Part shown: positions 1 through 12,625 of the stretch, in pieces | How positions within the stretch are numbered: position 1 is the first letter of the stretch | Layout of the letters: every line of letters starts with the position of its first letter | Source of the DNA: Moniliella sp. 'wahieum' | Taxonomy: Eukaryota > Basidiomycota > Moniliellomycetes > Moniliellales > Moniliellaceae | DNA length: 64,000 bases | Reading direction: 5' to 3' | NCBI GenBank assembly: GCA_003971905.1 | Contig: RSEE01000052.1 | Location: 1 to 64,000 of the forward strand | Translations under genes and position numbers: made by a program | The notes under the pieces: generated by a model | The model's input: the letters and a program-made list of their open reading frames with translations, nothing else | Database searches by the model: none | Told to the model about the DNA's origin: nothing

Positions 1-3000
1 AGGGGACCGGTACTCTGGTCCGATGACGTGTCCGCTGCCCCTCCACTCCCGTCGGACACTACGCTTACCGCCTTTCCCTCGCTAAGTCCGCTGTCTCTTG
101 GGAGCAAGAGTGCCGCCGCCACAGCTATCACAGCCACCAACGTTAGTCGTTCTTCTTGGCCCACTCTTCCGGCCGATGACTACCGCTCCCTGCCACACAA
201 CCACACCACCAGGCCAAGTCCCAGTCTGGGAACGGGTACACCCGGCCAATGCACTTGTGCACGACACGACCAGTCCCCGCCCGCCTCACGTTCGCCCGAG
301 CAACCTAACTGATCCATCTGGGACCGATGGGCCATCGGCTTTAGGTCCAGGTCGAGGGGGGCGCGGACTGTGCGTGTAGGTTCGTCATCGGTTTCGACAC
401 TGTCGTCGTCGTTTTCGGACCGGTGGGATCTGCGCTGGGGAAACGAGTGCGGGAGCGGATGCGGATGCGGATGCTGGTGCTGGTGCTGGTGCGGGGCGTG
501 TGGAGCGAGCCTTGTCCGATACGCCGTTGTGGTCCTTACCGCGTCGGTGGGGCGCGGGGGGGTGGTCGCGTCGCATGGGCGTGGGCTTGGGGCTTGGTGA
601 AAGTCGGCGTAAGACCAGAACGTAATTGCAGGCAGGGACGAGGACCGACACTCAAAAGGGACAGCAGTGTACCGGAGGGTACCGGAGAGCACAGCGGAGC
701 ACAGCGGAGGATAGAGAGAAGAGTGACTCTTGTTTTGGTTATGTGCAAGCGTCGGGTTCTCTTCCTCTTTGTTGTTGGGGTGGTGCGTTTTCTGCGGGTG
801 AGCTGCATCGGTGAGCTGTGAGCTGGTGAGTTGGTGTGAGTTTGTGTACACTTGAACCCTCTCTCTCGTGTTGGTGGGCTTCATCAATCTCAATCTCATC
901 CTGTTTAATCCACCTGCACACCCGTTTGTCCGAATCTCTGCACGGCTCACCTTGACATTGATTTTTTCCCTTCGATGTGTTGGCGGTACGCATTACAGTG
1001 TTCCTGTTCCTGATTTCTGATCCTTTCCGTTCCTCTCTATCTTGAACTCTCACTCGGCTCGACTCCAATCCAGGGTACGTGGTACACTTATCGAGCCCTC
1101 CTGCTCAGCGTGTTGCTCCATCGATCCTCTCGTTTCTCGGGTTTGCCAATACCTATGCACGAGGGACTCGAGGAAGATAGAGGAGCGGCGTTGGCGCGCG
1201 GCTACATGGTATGCCACAGTACCAGGATATCCGAAGTACACGGCGCACAGGTTTCGAAGGACACGAAAACATTACTATTGACTATTGAATCCTCCTCTTC
1301 CACATGACCTTCCTCAAGCACTCTCTCTTCGGACCCTCTTGTGCTTCTCGGGCGTAACGCGGAACGCGTAATATATGATGGCAGGCAGCGGTCCTGAACA
1401 CGAACCCTGCCCCTCTATCCAATTGGGGGACGAGCGCGCTACCGAACGCGAGAGGATGGTGAGATCTGAGACCAACAGACACGAATACGTTACCGGGGGA
1501 GCACGCTGGACTATGAATGACATCCAATAAGCCACAAGTTCACAGAGCACATGGGGGGAGGTGTCCATATGATGCTTTCTTTGCCATAAAGAGAGCAGCA
1601 TGCTAGTGTCTACCAAACAGCCCACCGGCACCCGAAAGGACCTGGTCAGCTGAGACAAGGACGCAGGAGGTAAGAGGGAGGGGGGCGTCAGACTCAAGAC
1701 GTGCTCGCTAAGGCCGGTAACCGGTAACCTTTGGTCCCACTAGTCCGGTATGCGCGGCATACGTGACAGGTGATTAAGATTCCTATCAGTTGGATGATCC
1801 TGTTCAATAACGTTCACCTCACGACTGTGCCCCCTTCCTTCTGAGGTACATATAATGAGACCTGCAGTCCGGATGTGGTTGGTCCTCGAGGGTGATGCAA
1901 TTGCACTGGTGGTGGTGAGGGTCTAAGCCTAGGCAGCAACGCCTACAGAGGCACCATCAAGCTTCACGCAGTGAGTCGCCAGCAGGGGCTAATAAGTGCG
2001 GAACAGGAAAACAGGAGAGAGGAAACAACGGAACTCGTAGGCCTGAGGTCAGGCCTGAGGAGGAACTGAAGGGACGTTGGCCCGTTGAAGCCCCGGTATC
2101 TCGTGGCTCAACACATATACCTCCACATGCACACACACTCCGTCCATATGTATATCCAATCCATCTGCTCCCTTTCTCCATCTCACGTTTCCTGACAGGG
2201 AAGTGCCCCGGGCCTTCTTGGTCGCGGCTGCAAAACCTTGGCCGTCAGTCTGGCCTGCACGGCGTGCTGGACAGAAACCTCTTGGGGATCGCCTTGGAGG
2301 GGGCGAAAAGGATGGGCTGGTGGGAGAGGGGCAGTCGTCATCGCCGTTGTGGACGTTATTGTTGTGTTTATGCTTGTGGTTTTGGGGTTGGGCTAGACTT
2401 CAAGCTTGATCGATGATCTCACGGGCGTGCGCTCGGCAGCGTTCCCTCGAGGAGGCGCGCAGTGACGCGGCAGGCAGGGCGGCGTCCAACTTTCTCAACT
2501 CATTTCACGTGGTTGCCGTGTATTGCTTGGGCTGGCGAGGAGCATTCCGTCCCACCCCCTTTTCCGCTCGTCGCGTGATGCAGCCAAGCGAGGGCGGCGC
2601 ACCAGGCACAACAGCGCACTATTCGTTGGTCCCAGATTGAACGTTCAAGTCTTGGAGGCGTGTGGAGCTCGAGGCTCAGGTTAGAACTTGGAACCCTGAG
2701 GTTAATGGAAAAGCTTTCTTTCCCCATTGAAAAGTTCTTAAAAAGCTCACTCGTGTAGTAGTATCTAGTAGTACTAGTAACTCCTCTTTTGGTTAGCTTT
2801 GTGGGCGGCGGCTGCAGACGTCGGTTAGAGCGGGGTGGAGAGGAGGATAGGAATGTTGAACCTCGCTGTGTTTGCCATATCCTTTGGGGTTGGCGGCTGT
2901 TACCTCCGGTTACCCAGGGGCTCCCTTGGCGCGTGATGTATGACGACATATCTGAAGCTTGATTTGAATTTGAGGCGAGCACCACAGCGAAGGACGAGCC

Positions 3001-4371
3001 AGTGCGAACAGCTCGCACGAGAACCAGACTGTAGCTGCACTAGGCACTAGGCACTGGAGACTGGACAGGCGAGACTGGTGCTGCGCCTGGTCAGGCAGTT
3101 GCCCAGTTGGCGCTGTTGGGTTGGCGCTCGGTCGACGAGAGCGCGAGCTCCTATCCCACATTCAACGTTGACGTTCAACGAACGTTCAACTGTGGCTGAG
3201 TGGACCGTTCCATTCGGTAACCGGTAACCGGTCGAAATACCGATGATGCAACGATACATACTGCATGATCGATGATCGCCCTTGCGCCCCGCGGAGGGAA
3301 CACTGCGAGCCCTCCTGCTGAGCCTCAGCGCTGAACAACGGTGACCTTGCGAACGGTTCAAACGATACCAGCCCTGCCCCCGTACCTACCGTACCAACGG
3401 CCCGTCGGATTGGAGATCCATTTTCTCAGCCCGCAGCACACATTCCGTATGAGGTTATCGGTTACTTTCAGTGCATCCGAACAGGACTCGGTCCAGTCTC
3501 AGTACACTCACCCTCGCCGGCTCGCCATTCAGCGCGTGGCTGGCCGGCCGACATGGCGGCCAGAGGTGGCCTGTCGCCGGGCAGCTGTCGGCGGGGCAGA
3601 GGGGCCAGGTGCCCGTAGCAGATGCGAATAGCTGCGGCCAGTGCGAGTGCGTTACGGTGTGCTCTGCCCCACTGCCAACCCTCCCATGTCGTTCTACATG
3701 CCGCGCTGCGCTTACGTACCACGCCCCACTCAGCGATCAGCGCGATCGGCGCAGTGGCCCTGTGCGAGCCGGCGTCCCAGCCCTCCACCACCGGTTGCCG
3801 GGGGCAGCCGGCGCAGCAGCCCCATCGAACACCCGTTCCTCGATCACCGACGATCGCCAATCGGAGGAAGCGCTCTGCGGCGGAGCCATGCCACAGGCCA
3901 CAGGTCACCGTCACATGTCACAGTCACCTGCATGGCCACAGCAGCATCACACCACACCACTCTCCGACGCCTTATCACTAGTCACTTTGGCCCGCCCACC
4001 CACCTCCTCCCACCCCGCCCGTGTACCCGCACACTGCCCCCGGCGCAAATCGCTGCGGTCCGAGCTCCCTAGCCCCCGCACACGGCCAGTGTGGCGCCGG
4101 CGTGCGAGCATGCACTTCTGCGGCGCATCGCCACAGGGCGCTGTGCGTGGCCGCCCGTCGCCAGTGTTGTGTCCCTTGCGCGCCCGCTGATTTGCGCCGC
4201 CACACTCGTCTGGTGCTGGTGCCTTCTGCGTTCTGTTTTGGTGCCGACGTGGGTGCTGCGTGGGACATGTGAACCAGAGGCACTGGCTGCTACCTTCACC
4301 CTCTCGCCACCCCCCCCTTTCTCCTGCCACACCTCCACCTACCCTCCCTCTCCCTCTCCCTCTTCCACGCC
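1..4371. other. Gene-free leading region
   Basis: I recognise no gene here. Open frames on both strands are short or of biased composition and overlap one another. The region holds a GCGGAT/GCTGGT trinucleotide-type repeat near 455-494, palindromic CCGGTAA heptads at 1714-1729 and 3215-3232, and an AACGTT-rich stretch at 3161-3190. The last 80 bases before 4372 are pyrimidine-rich, as expected for the 5' leader of the next gene. Confidence 0.6.
455..494 (+). repeat. GCGGAT / GCTGGT short tandem repeat
   Basis: Repeats of GCGGAT pass into repeats of GCTGGT. The same degenerate repeat recurs at about 17785-17855, where it is read as an Asp/Ala/Gly tract in a membrane protein gene. No coding context is evident for this copy. 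Confidence 0.6.
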
Positions 4372-5727
4372 ATGCACCTCCCTGGCGCTTCTCTCGTGAC
4401 TGGCCTGGCCCTGGCCAGCAGTGTCTCTGCCCGTGCCCTCGTGTACCGCGGCAACGGCGCTGCTGCTGCCACGCCTGCCTTTGACCGCCGTGCAGCCAAG
4501 ACGTCGTCGGTCAGCGTGGTGACCACCATGCCGCTTGCCTCCAGCGCCACGGAGCCAGCAGCGCCGGCATCTGGTCCACTGCCAGCCCCCACCCTTCTCG
4601 TACGGCACCCCTAGCAACACCTTCTTTGGCGTCCAGGGTCGTGGCAAGAACGGTCCCACCAACCCCGACCAGCCTTCGCTCAACACTCCCCTCAACCAGT
4701 CGTCTGACGCTCGTCTTGCTACCCTCAACTCGATTGACGACTGGTGCACCTTTGGTCCCTCTCCTCTCAACAACACCGATACCCTTGGGGATCTGGAGCA
4801 GACAACGGTGGCCTACTGCACCAAGCAACGCAACAACGCTCGTGTCATTGTACGTTCCTTCAATCTCTCTGTTTCTTACTGTGGGCTCGATGCGTGGACG
4901 TTTCTGACATGTGCTTTTTTACTTTCTTTTCTGGTTAGCCCGACGGCACCGTGACTGCCGTTCAGTTTGTCAAGACACCCCTCTACATCCAGCTGTATGC
5001 GCTGGGTGACTTTGCCAACATCAACCTTGCTCCCGGCGACTCGGGCGGAGAACTTGACCCCACGGTGCGACCAACATGGGCAACCCTGTGGGTGGCAATG
5101 TGACGTCGAACATTGTCGATGGCAAGACGGATGTGTTTTACGAGGAGTGGATGAATACATTTCCTCGTCGGAGATTTGCTTCCGTGTGTGCATTGCCGGT
5201 TCGGACCAAGCCACTCCGTCGTCGAGTGCCAGCACACGCTGGACGAGATGGGATGCTCGTTTGTCATGGCCCAGCTGCCCCTTACCAACGGGACATTTGA
5301 GTCGTGCGAGGCGGATGCTGCGTACCCTCCTGGTCTGTACCCGCAACCCGACGGGTCCACCTCGACGTTCCAGCAATACTTTTCGGGCATCTACACTGTT
5401 GGCGCTACGGCCTACTCGTTCCAGAATGCGCAGTCGGACCAGGTGACGCCTTCTGCGCCGTACTCCTACCCCACTCCGAGCTCCTGCACCACCACGTCGT
5501 CCATCAAGAACGGGCTATTGGGCATTGGCTACGTTGCCCCCGCGTCCTCGAGCAAGTCGGCGTCCAAGGGTGCCAGCGCATCGGGCAGTGCATCCAGCAG
5601 TCCATCTGGCTCGGCCTCGGGCTCTTCAAGCACGTCGAGCAAATCCCCCGCTTCGGGCCGAACGTCGTACCTGGGAGCTGGTGTGGCCTTCACCGCTGCC
5701 CTCTTGGCTGGTGTGGCACTGTGTTAA
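4372..5727 (+). CDS. Secreted macrophage-activating-glycoprotein-like protein, Ser-rich tail
   Basis: Predicted extracellular or wall-anchored glycoprotein of the fungal family annotated as macrophage activating glycoprotein; its biochemical role is unknown. The start at 4372 gives a signal peptide (MHLPGASLVTGLALASSVSA). An intron spans 4850-4938 (GTACGT...TTAG). Family landmarks seen: the LNSIDDWCTFGP block with AYCTKQ, then PDGTVTAVQFVKTP, GDSGGELDPHGA, NMGNPVGG, SSEICFRVC, VVECQHTLDEMGC and NGTFESC. The C-terminus is a Ser/Ala/Gly tract ending in a hydrophobic segment up to LCstop, which fits a GPI-anchor signal. About 420 residues, the usual size. There are at least three frame breaks: near 4590, at the C run 5058-5061 (one C short of the family frame) and near 5165-5215. 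Family assignment is firm; anchoring is inferred. Confidence 0.85.
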
Positions 5728-7663
5728 CCGCTTTCCCGTTCCTGGGTGGTGAGCGCGGGGTGGTAGACGCCGAGCGGAGGGAAGAGGCGCGCATCGCCAT
5801 CGCCCACGATCCCGGCCCTGTTACTTTTCTGGCTCGCTCGTTCCGCCCTTGTGCGGTCACCTCTGTTGTGTTGTTGTGCGGTGCGCATTTACCGTTCACC
5901 GCCACGCTCAGTGGGTCCCCAATGTGACCTACTCAGCCTATAGTATCCCCCGTACCCCCCCCCCCCTTCAACCCTTTCCATACACACACTGTTGCCCTTG
6001 CCCTTGTCCTTGCCTTTTCCCCGTTCCCACCATTCCCCCTCCTTCGTTCCCCTTTCTGCCATGTTCTTATCCCCTCTTCTTCACCGCTCATGTGACGGAC
6101 ATTGATTTCTTTCCACCCCACTGACCTAGCCTGAGCTAGGAGATACGTGCCTCATGCATCGCCATATACAATAGATGCTCTTTCCTTCGTTTTGTTTTCG
6201 GTTCAGCGGTGAGTTCAGCTTTGTTCTTGTTGTGCTTTGTGGTACGTGGTTCGCATCGTTCTTCCCATCCCACTCCGTTAGGGTGCGGGGAGGGGGGTGG
6301 AATCTCCCCACTCGTTTTTTTTTGCGTGCACACTCAAGTACTCACGCGCGTTGGTCTGCTCTTCCTCGTTTTGGGTCCCGCTTTGCCTCGTGCAGTAGTT
6401 TGTCTTTCTTTGTCTCTTGGTCTTTGCATCTGTGCATCTGTTTTCCGCGTGTGGGCCGCTCGGGACGCGGGGTTTCCCTGTGCCTGCGCCTCGGTCGCCT
6501 GGACGCAAGTGGAGTCACTAGTCACTTCCCCTGGTCCATTGGAGCGTCTGGGAGCGTTGGATCGTGGGAGGGGCGGGAGGCGTTGGAGCATGGGAGCGTT
6601 GGAATGTTGGTGGCGGTACTGGAAAACAGAGGTGAGGAGATACGAAGATGTGAAGATGTGGAGATATGGAGATGTGGGGACGGGGACGATGTGTGGATGC
6701 CAATGAGTTAGAGGTGTGCTGGGTGTTCAATAGTCTGCGCGCTCGTTACTTGCATCCATCCATTCATTTTCGGGGGCGCACAATTGGGGGCGGTGATGTA
6801 GATGCATACGAGGCCATGATCGAACCGACCCAGGATAGATATATACATGGAAGAGCTGAGTGTGCAGGAGCGCAGGTGGGCGTGAGAACAATGGGTTAAT
6901 GTGGTCGATGGTGACTAGTGACTAGTGACTCGCTTCCTATACCTGTGTACCTACCTGCCTTGTCGTTAACCTTTTTAAGCGTGCGTTGTTTGCGGAACAA
7001 TATAAGCGGTATCGTTGCTGGTCGTGGCCATCATGCACATCATGACGTATTCGGACAACTTGCCTTTCCACACTTTCCGCCATCCCATCGTTGGCGTACG
7101 CACAAGTCCTACGAGCCCCGAGACGGACGCTGCTAACCCTGGGATTGAGGGGGGAGCAGGAGTTTCATCCGCCACCTGTTAGTCAAGACGGTGTGGAGAC
7201 AGACGAGTACAATGAACGTGGTCAGCGGGGGAAACAAAACTAAAGATGTCAATATAGCATGGTCGCATGGAAGCGAGCGAGCCTGTACCGAGATCTTCAT
7301 GCGGCTATAGGGGTCCCACAAAAAGGAGGCCCCTAAGAGGTAAATGCGGATATTGCCAAGACCATTTCGACCGCTCGCACGTCCCGTTCCCCAGGCCTGC
7401 TTGAGATGGCCCGGCTGGTCGTACCCTTTTCGTCCAACGCCATGCCCAAGCGGATGTGGTGCATCAGATGTGAGAGCTTGAGGAATGGAACGGCTCGCAT
7501 CGTTTGTTGATGAGCAAGAGAGGTACGACAGTGTGTACCGGTACAGGATGTATGTCTTGTGTCTCGTTCCTAGGATCTACTGGCATCTCGCTCCCTTTTC
7601 CCGCTACTTCGACAACTTCCGTTTGCTTCGCACGCCCTATACCCTCCTCTGCACCCACGAACT
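5728..7663. other. Intergenic, no gene recognised
   Basis: Contains a poly-C run near 5955, pyrimidine-rich DNA at 5960-6090, a GATGTG-type repeat around 6640-6690 and ACTAGT heptads at about 6525-6537 and 6911-6930. Open frames of up to 178 codons at 6175-6711 look like chance frames, because all three plus frames stay open together and the composition is low-complexity. Confidence 0.5.
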
Positions 7664-8076
7664 GTGCAACGATTCGCTTTTGGCGTGGCCATATTCGGAG
7701 TGGCGACAGCGCGCTTATCCAGGACGAAGTCGCCCCCCCCCGCCCTCATCTACGCAAGCAACTTGGAATACCTCCTTGGCGCGCAACCCGCATCCCCCTT
7801 GCTGTGGGCAAAGACAAAAACGCCCAACAATGGAGAATCCAAGACCGGTCGAGTGCATTGTCACTACCACGTCGAAACCGTTGGTTTAGTTTACCACCAC
7901 AAGAACTCAACGTGTTGTTTGAACCCGCAATGAAACATGTAACAGACAATGGCGGAGATGGACAGAATTGGCAAAGTATTACCTTGGTTCCGGGATCTGA
8001 TCCGACCCCAGCTCAGTTGTGCGTTGCCGGCGATCCCCCAGGTTCCCTAAACGGGTTTGACGCTAACACGCAATAG
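7664..8076 (+). CDS. Possible small secreted protein (frameshifted)
   Basis: Unrecognised and uncertain. The ATG at 7664 begins a plausible signal peptide (MQRFAFGVAIFGVATARLSR) followed by about 70 residues without low complexity, including YASNLEYLLGAQPASPL and a His/Cys stretch. That frame stops at 7933. A second frame, overlapping from about 7890, continues with NVLFEPAMKHVTDNGG and GSDPTPAQLCVAG to a stop at 8076. Joining them needs one indel, as in most genes of this window, and would give about 137 residues. A pyrimidine-rich leader precedes the ATG. It could instead be noncoding. Confidence 0.3.
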
Positions 8077-8754
8077 ACGCCGGTCGGTTTAGACGCAGCG
8101 CTGCTTTGTGCCAGAGGCTATAAGCTCGGTCAATATATGGTTACAGTGTACCTCTTCAATCGCGCCATTTCCTAAACTCCTCAATTTTTTGCATGCCTCG
8201 TTTCATATGTAGTTGTTGCTTGAGAGCGAGCGTATAGGATGCAAGTGCTGATCAAACATGCTACACAACGCATATTGAGTGCACAAGCTGTCCTAGACGC
8301 CAGCCGATGACGGGGAAGTGCAGTGGGGGCGCCGTCTCGAGACAGGCGTAGCTACATTTGCTAGAGGGTAGTGCTAGGGTTCACCTGCACTCTCTCCAAT
8401 GGATCGGTGATGCTCGCTGGTTCGTGTGATTCGCCCCTTGCGTGGTCTGCGCCACCCCTTTGTCTGTTCCGACTTGCTTGCTTGGCTCTTGTCTTCTTCC
8501 CTTCAGCTTGCTTGAAGGACTTGTGGCTGACTGCCCTGCCTTCTTGCACGGCTTGAAGCTCATCTCTCGTGCTGCCCATAGCGTTTCCCAGCTGCAGTCG
8601 AGCAACATTTGCCTCACATCTCGATTAACTCGGTATATTACTCTCAGATCTCAGTATTACTCAGTAAAACCTCTTTGCAGGCACTCTGAGATCTCTGTAT
8701 AGTTCCAGTCACTAGAAGGCATACACTAATCACTATGTCATAATAGGCACTAGT

Positions 8755-8870
8755 CTCACATGTCACATCTCAGATCTCAGATTCGATCTCAGAATCTCAG
8801 ATCTCACTAGTCACTAGCTCAGCGCTGCTCAGCGCTCACTAGTCACTAGTCACTAGACACTAGTCACTAC
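8755..8870 (+). repeat. Mixed palindromic heptad array (ACATGT, AGATCT, ACTAGT, AGCGCT)
   Basis: Direct reading shows successive short runs of TCA+CATG, TCA+GATC, TCA+CTAG and TCA+GCGC heptads. Each unit is a 6-base palindrome A-(self-complementary tetramer)-T followed by one spacer base. Several tetramers alternate within about 115 bases. Confidence 0.85.
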
Positions 8871-9180
8871 TTACTGTCTGCTTCACATGCACGTCACAAA
8901 GGTCGCACGCATCACAAGCCTTTCCTCACACGGTCATAGTACTCGATTTCGTAAAAAGTGTCGTCAATATATCAACAGACATCAGTACCATCAGTACGTG
9001 CCAGTAACCAAATCAAAACAAAAAAAACGCGCGAAACAGACTGTGACATGTGATAGTTGATAATGCGAACATCATGTATCACATGTCACAAGCACACAAA
9101 CAAGATCTAACCGGTAACCTCTGCCCTATAGCAAGAGTGAGATATGTCACAAGGTTGTCACGCATCATCACTCACAGTAT

Positions 9181-9213
9181 TCAGTAACTAGTACTAACTA
9201 GTAACTAGTAACA
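9181..9213 (+). repeat. ACTAGT heptad array (TAA+CTAG)
   Basis: Repeated TAACTAG units with slight interruptions. It is followed at about 9294-9335 by TGA+GATC units of the same design. Confidence 0.75.
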
Positions 9214-11100
9214 CTCAGTCTGAGTACTCATCGATCTTCATGCATCAGTATATTCTCCGTAAGTACTAAGTGTGCTTTGATGATCGATGAGATTTGAGAT
9301 CTGAGATCCAACAGAATCCTCTGAGATCTAACTTGCAATCGAATTACTAGCGAAGAGATGCAAGAAAAATCGCCAGATAGAGTGTGCCATCGATTATTGC
9401 TAACTCCCGCGGGAGGGAAGGTGTAACAGTCGGGACTAAACGAGGGAGACCAAGGTCCTGTCAGAGGCGGGGGGAAGGCAAGATCGTTCGTGGGAGGAAA
9501 CAGAAGGCATCAGGCAGAGAACAGAAGCAAAAGGGAAGGGAAGGGTGAGAGACACAGGATGCAGAATTGGAAATTGGAGCGAGCTTAGTCATTCGTGACA
9601 GAAGGGACTAGCAAAAGGAATGGTGGAGATGAGGGGGTTTCCTTCTGCATTGATATGCTGATGGTATCGCACACAGCAAAACGTGGAAATTGTACCATCG
9701 GAAAGCAGTTCATGCACTTAGGCCTCTTTGCAGTAGTGGTCAATGACAAACTCAATGTCCCAAGGCATTGCCGACGCGAAACTATCGCTATGAACATGAA
9801 CGTTGAACCGTAATTCCATGTGGACCATTTCTGTGATAGTCTCGGTGTAGCAACTTTTTTGCTCCATGATGCTGAGGGGCTTGGAGATAATCGGTAGGGG
9901 AAATACGCGATTGTTTACTGTTTACTATACATAGAGACTGATGATGCACTGACGACGGCACGACGGATCCACCTCCCAATGCTCTCCAGATGTGCTGCTC
10001 TCTTTGGGAATGCCCTGCAGCACACCCACTAAAATTACCCGGTCTAGTATACGGTGTGCATGAGGGCGGGTTCATGAGCCATGTTCATATTCATCTCCGC
10101 ACACGGATATATAGTTGTTGACGAAGATACCCCAATCCTAGAAACTCGATCATGATCGTGCTGTCTTTCGGATCTATACACAGGATGTGCAAAGATCAAA
10201 AGAATAAAAAGCACTTAGCATACCAACATCGATCTTATTTATTCGACGTTCAACGTTGTCAGATCGTGACCATCGGCCAGCGGTTCAGGATCTTCTTGCT
10301 CCCGATCGAAAGGTATTTCATGAGTGGAGATGAATATGAGCTATAGTAATAGTGAAGATGTGATTCAGGAAACATTTCTCTCCTACATTGGAGACTACTA
10401 GACTTTTCTTTTTCCAGTATTCAAAAACAAAACTTGTTATAATAACAATCGTGGTGTAGAGTAACACCCTCGTGTGTCCCGCGAACTGGGGGGAGGAAAG
10501 ATTGTAGGCGGCTAGTGGGACTTTTGACGATCTTTGTCGTATAGTCTGTCCGAGAAGCCGATGCGTCTCTCCTTCTCTCCCTGTGTTCCACAGGGGGTGG
10601 ACGTGTCTCGTTAGCTCATCAAGTACTATCTCCCTTCCAGAACTCGACGTGGGCCACCTCCGTCATCATATCTCTCATGGCATGTGGCCAACCGCTGTCC
10701 CTGGTGCATCAAAAACGTCCCTGTGGTTCCATATCGCAGAGAGGATCTTGACTGTGTGATCCTCTCTGGCACTCAGTTGGTAGACCAGGTTCGCCTCCAT
10801 TCCATCGGCTTCCACGCTGGTGCGGGTATCGTCCCAGCGTGTGGCACTGTCCCTGTGCCCTGCATTCTCTCCTGTGTGCCTCACTGGCCCGGTTCCTATA
10901 GTCCGGCATGCTATATAGATGCCTCTGTACCCCGACCCAACTCTGGCCCAATCCATCACCTTCTCATCCTCCTTCTCCCCACATCCGGGTCCTTAGGCCA
11001 ACAGAGTAGTCTATATAGTAGTGACGCTAGTGCGGGCTTCTTCCCTGTTGCCCATGCGGTTGGACACGTAGGGGAATCTGGATCGGCTTGAAGCCTGCAG

Positions 11101-11121
11101 CTTGAAGCTTGAAGCTTGAAC
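11101..11121 (+). repeat. AAGCTT heptad array (TGA+AGCT)
   Basis: Three tandem AAGCTTG units. The reverse-complement type (TCA+AGCT) occurs at about 11535-11575 and 12160-12190. Confidence 0.8.
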
Positions 11122-11242
11122 CTGGGTAAGAATGAGTGACTAGCAACGAAGGGTAGATATCAACTGCAAGATAATCGATGATGGAGATGATCATCGATCA
11201 TGCATCATGTCGATATCGAAAGCTGAGAGCTGAGCGGTGGCG

Positions 11243-11289
11243 GATGCATGATGCATGATGCATGATGCATGATGCATGATGATCGATGA
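11243..11289 (+). repeat. ATGCAT heptad array (TGA+TGCA)
   Basis: Five to six tandem ATGCATG units run into TGATCGATGA, which is the same grammar with tetramer TCGA. This is the longest uninterrupted single-tetramer array in the window, together with the AAGCTT run near 11540-11575. Confidence 0.85.
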
Positions 11290-11436
11290 GGCACCCAGAC
11301 GCCCCACAGACACCTGAAGACACTCGCAGTACCGGTGCATCATGCACCATGCATTCTGCTGAGCCGCTCAGCGCTCACACGCTCACGCATGTAGCACATG
11401 CCCATGCACCCCAGCACATCATGCATCAAGCTTCAA

Positions 11437-11610
11437 GTGTGACATGTGACATGCGAACGTGGCGCATTGTATGTCACACATGTCACATGTCACATGCACT
11501 GGTCACCCGGTCACCGGCCACCGGTCACCAGTCAACTAGTCAAGCTTCAAGCTTCAAGCTTCAAGCTTCAAGCTAGTTACTAGTTACTAGTTACCAGGTT
11601 ACTAGTTACT
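11437..11610 (+). repeat. Composite heptad array with successive tetramers
   Basis: Runs of heptads with tetramer CATG (TGA then TCA spacing), then CCGG, then AGCT (five units), then CTAG with TTA spacing (three units and a partial one) follow one another almost without gaps. All units obey the T-N-A plus self-complementary tetramer rule. Confidence 0.85.
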
Positions 11611-12540
11611 TCTCACTTCCCAGATCCGTATTATGGCATAGGCGGCGTAGGCACGTAGGATCGATCATCGAATGCAATACCGAACAGATTTCGAAGCTGC
11701 GTTGCTGGATAGAATTTGGTCTCGGCTCCAAGGTCCCATTCACATCCAAAAAGCCGCTCTCCTGCCGCACGCATACGGGCCGAGCTCCAAGCACCAGCAC
11801 TACTAAGCAATGTTTCGTTCAGCGCTCAAAACACCCGCAGCGAGTTCACCGTTCAACGTTCATCACGTTCACCAACCAAAACGCAAGCGGTTGCTGGTTG
11901 CAGACGGGCGCGCAGCGTGCCATGCACATGCTCTGTGTTGTCTGCGGCATGCCAGGGCGTTGGTAGTCCAAGCACTCGGCTGTCCCGCATGCGGTTGCGC
12001 TACGCACAGCCGCCTGGGCGGGCATACTGCATACGTATCCCTGGCGCGCCTACTGAGACACAGTGTTTTGAGCCCCCTCGCCCCAACCGGCAACCACATT
12101 AATCCAGCTCGAATTCCAGCGCCCATCGTCACGCGTCACGCTTGTTCGCACGTTCACACTTCAAGCTTCAAGCTAGCTTCAAGCTTCAACCTCTGCGAGC
12201 CTCCGGCTGCGTCGCTGCAACGCTTGTGCTGGGTTTCAGTACCCGTACGTTAATTGTTCCTACGATCGAAGCGTCAAGCTTGAGTATAAGGAGGAGATGG
12301 TTGTGCTATTCCAGAAGAGGAGCCCGTCCGCGTCAGGGGCAGAACATAGAGGAGAGTCGGAGAAGAACAGCGTCGAAGGAGATGTGTGGTCGGCTACATG
12401 CGTGATGGCGCTGACATTGAGAGCTTGCGGCCTGAGGAGGAACCGCCCATTCAGATATTCAGACTCCGGCTCTCAGTCGGTACCTGAGTACGGCCTGATG
12501 AGTACTGCTGACCTGCTGACGCATGCCACTAGCACTAGTC

Positions 12541-12625
12541 ATAGTTACTAGTTACTAATGACTAGGTTTACCAGTTCCTCAGGGATTGATCGATTATCGA
12601 TTAAGCTGATGATCGATGAAGGGAT
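12541..12625 (+). repeat. Heptad cluster (CTAG, TCGA, AGCT)
   Basis: GTTACTAGTTACTA is followed after a short gap by GATCGATTATCGATTAAGCT and GATGATCGATGA. These are TTA/TGA-spaced units with tetramers CTAG, TCGA and AGCT. Confidence 0.7.

Noticed and set aside
180..950. 256-codon open frame on the minus strand
   Set aside because: All neighbouring frames are also open, the composition is low-complexity, and no domain, signal peptide or start context supports it.
6175..6711. 178-codon open frame on the plus strand
   Set aside because: Two plus frames and parts of minus frames are open together. The 3' half is built on GAGCGTTGG and GATGTG repeats. It looks like chance coding potential in repeat DNA.
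8755..11610. Heptad arrays as a CRISPR array or telomere repeat
   Set aside because: Units are 7 bases with changing cores and no spacers, and the arrays are internal, so neither class fits.
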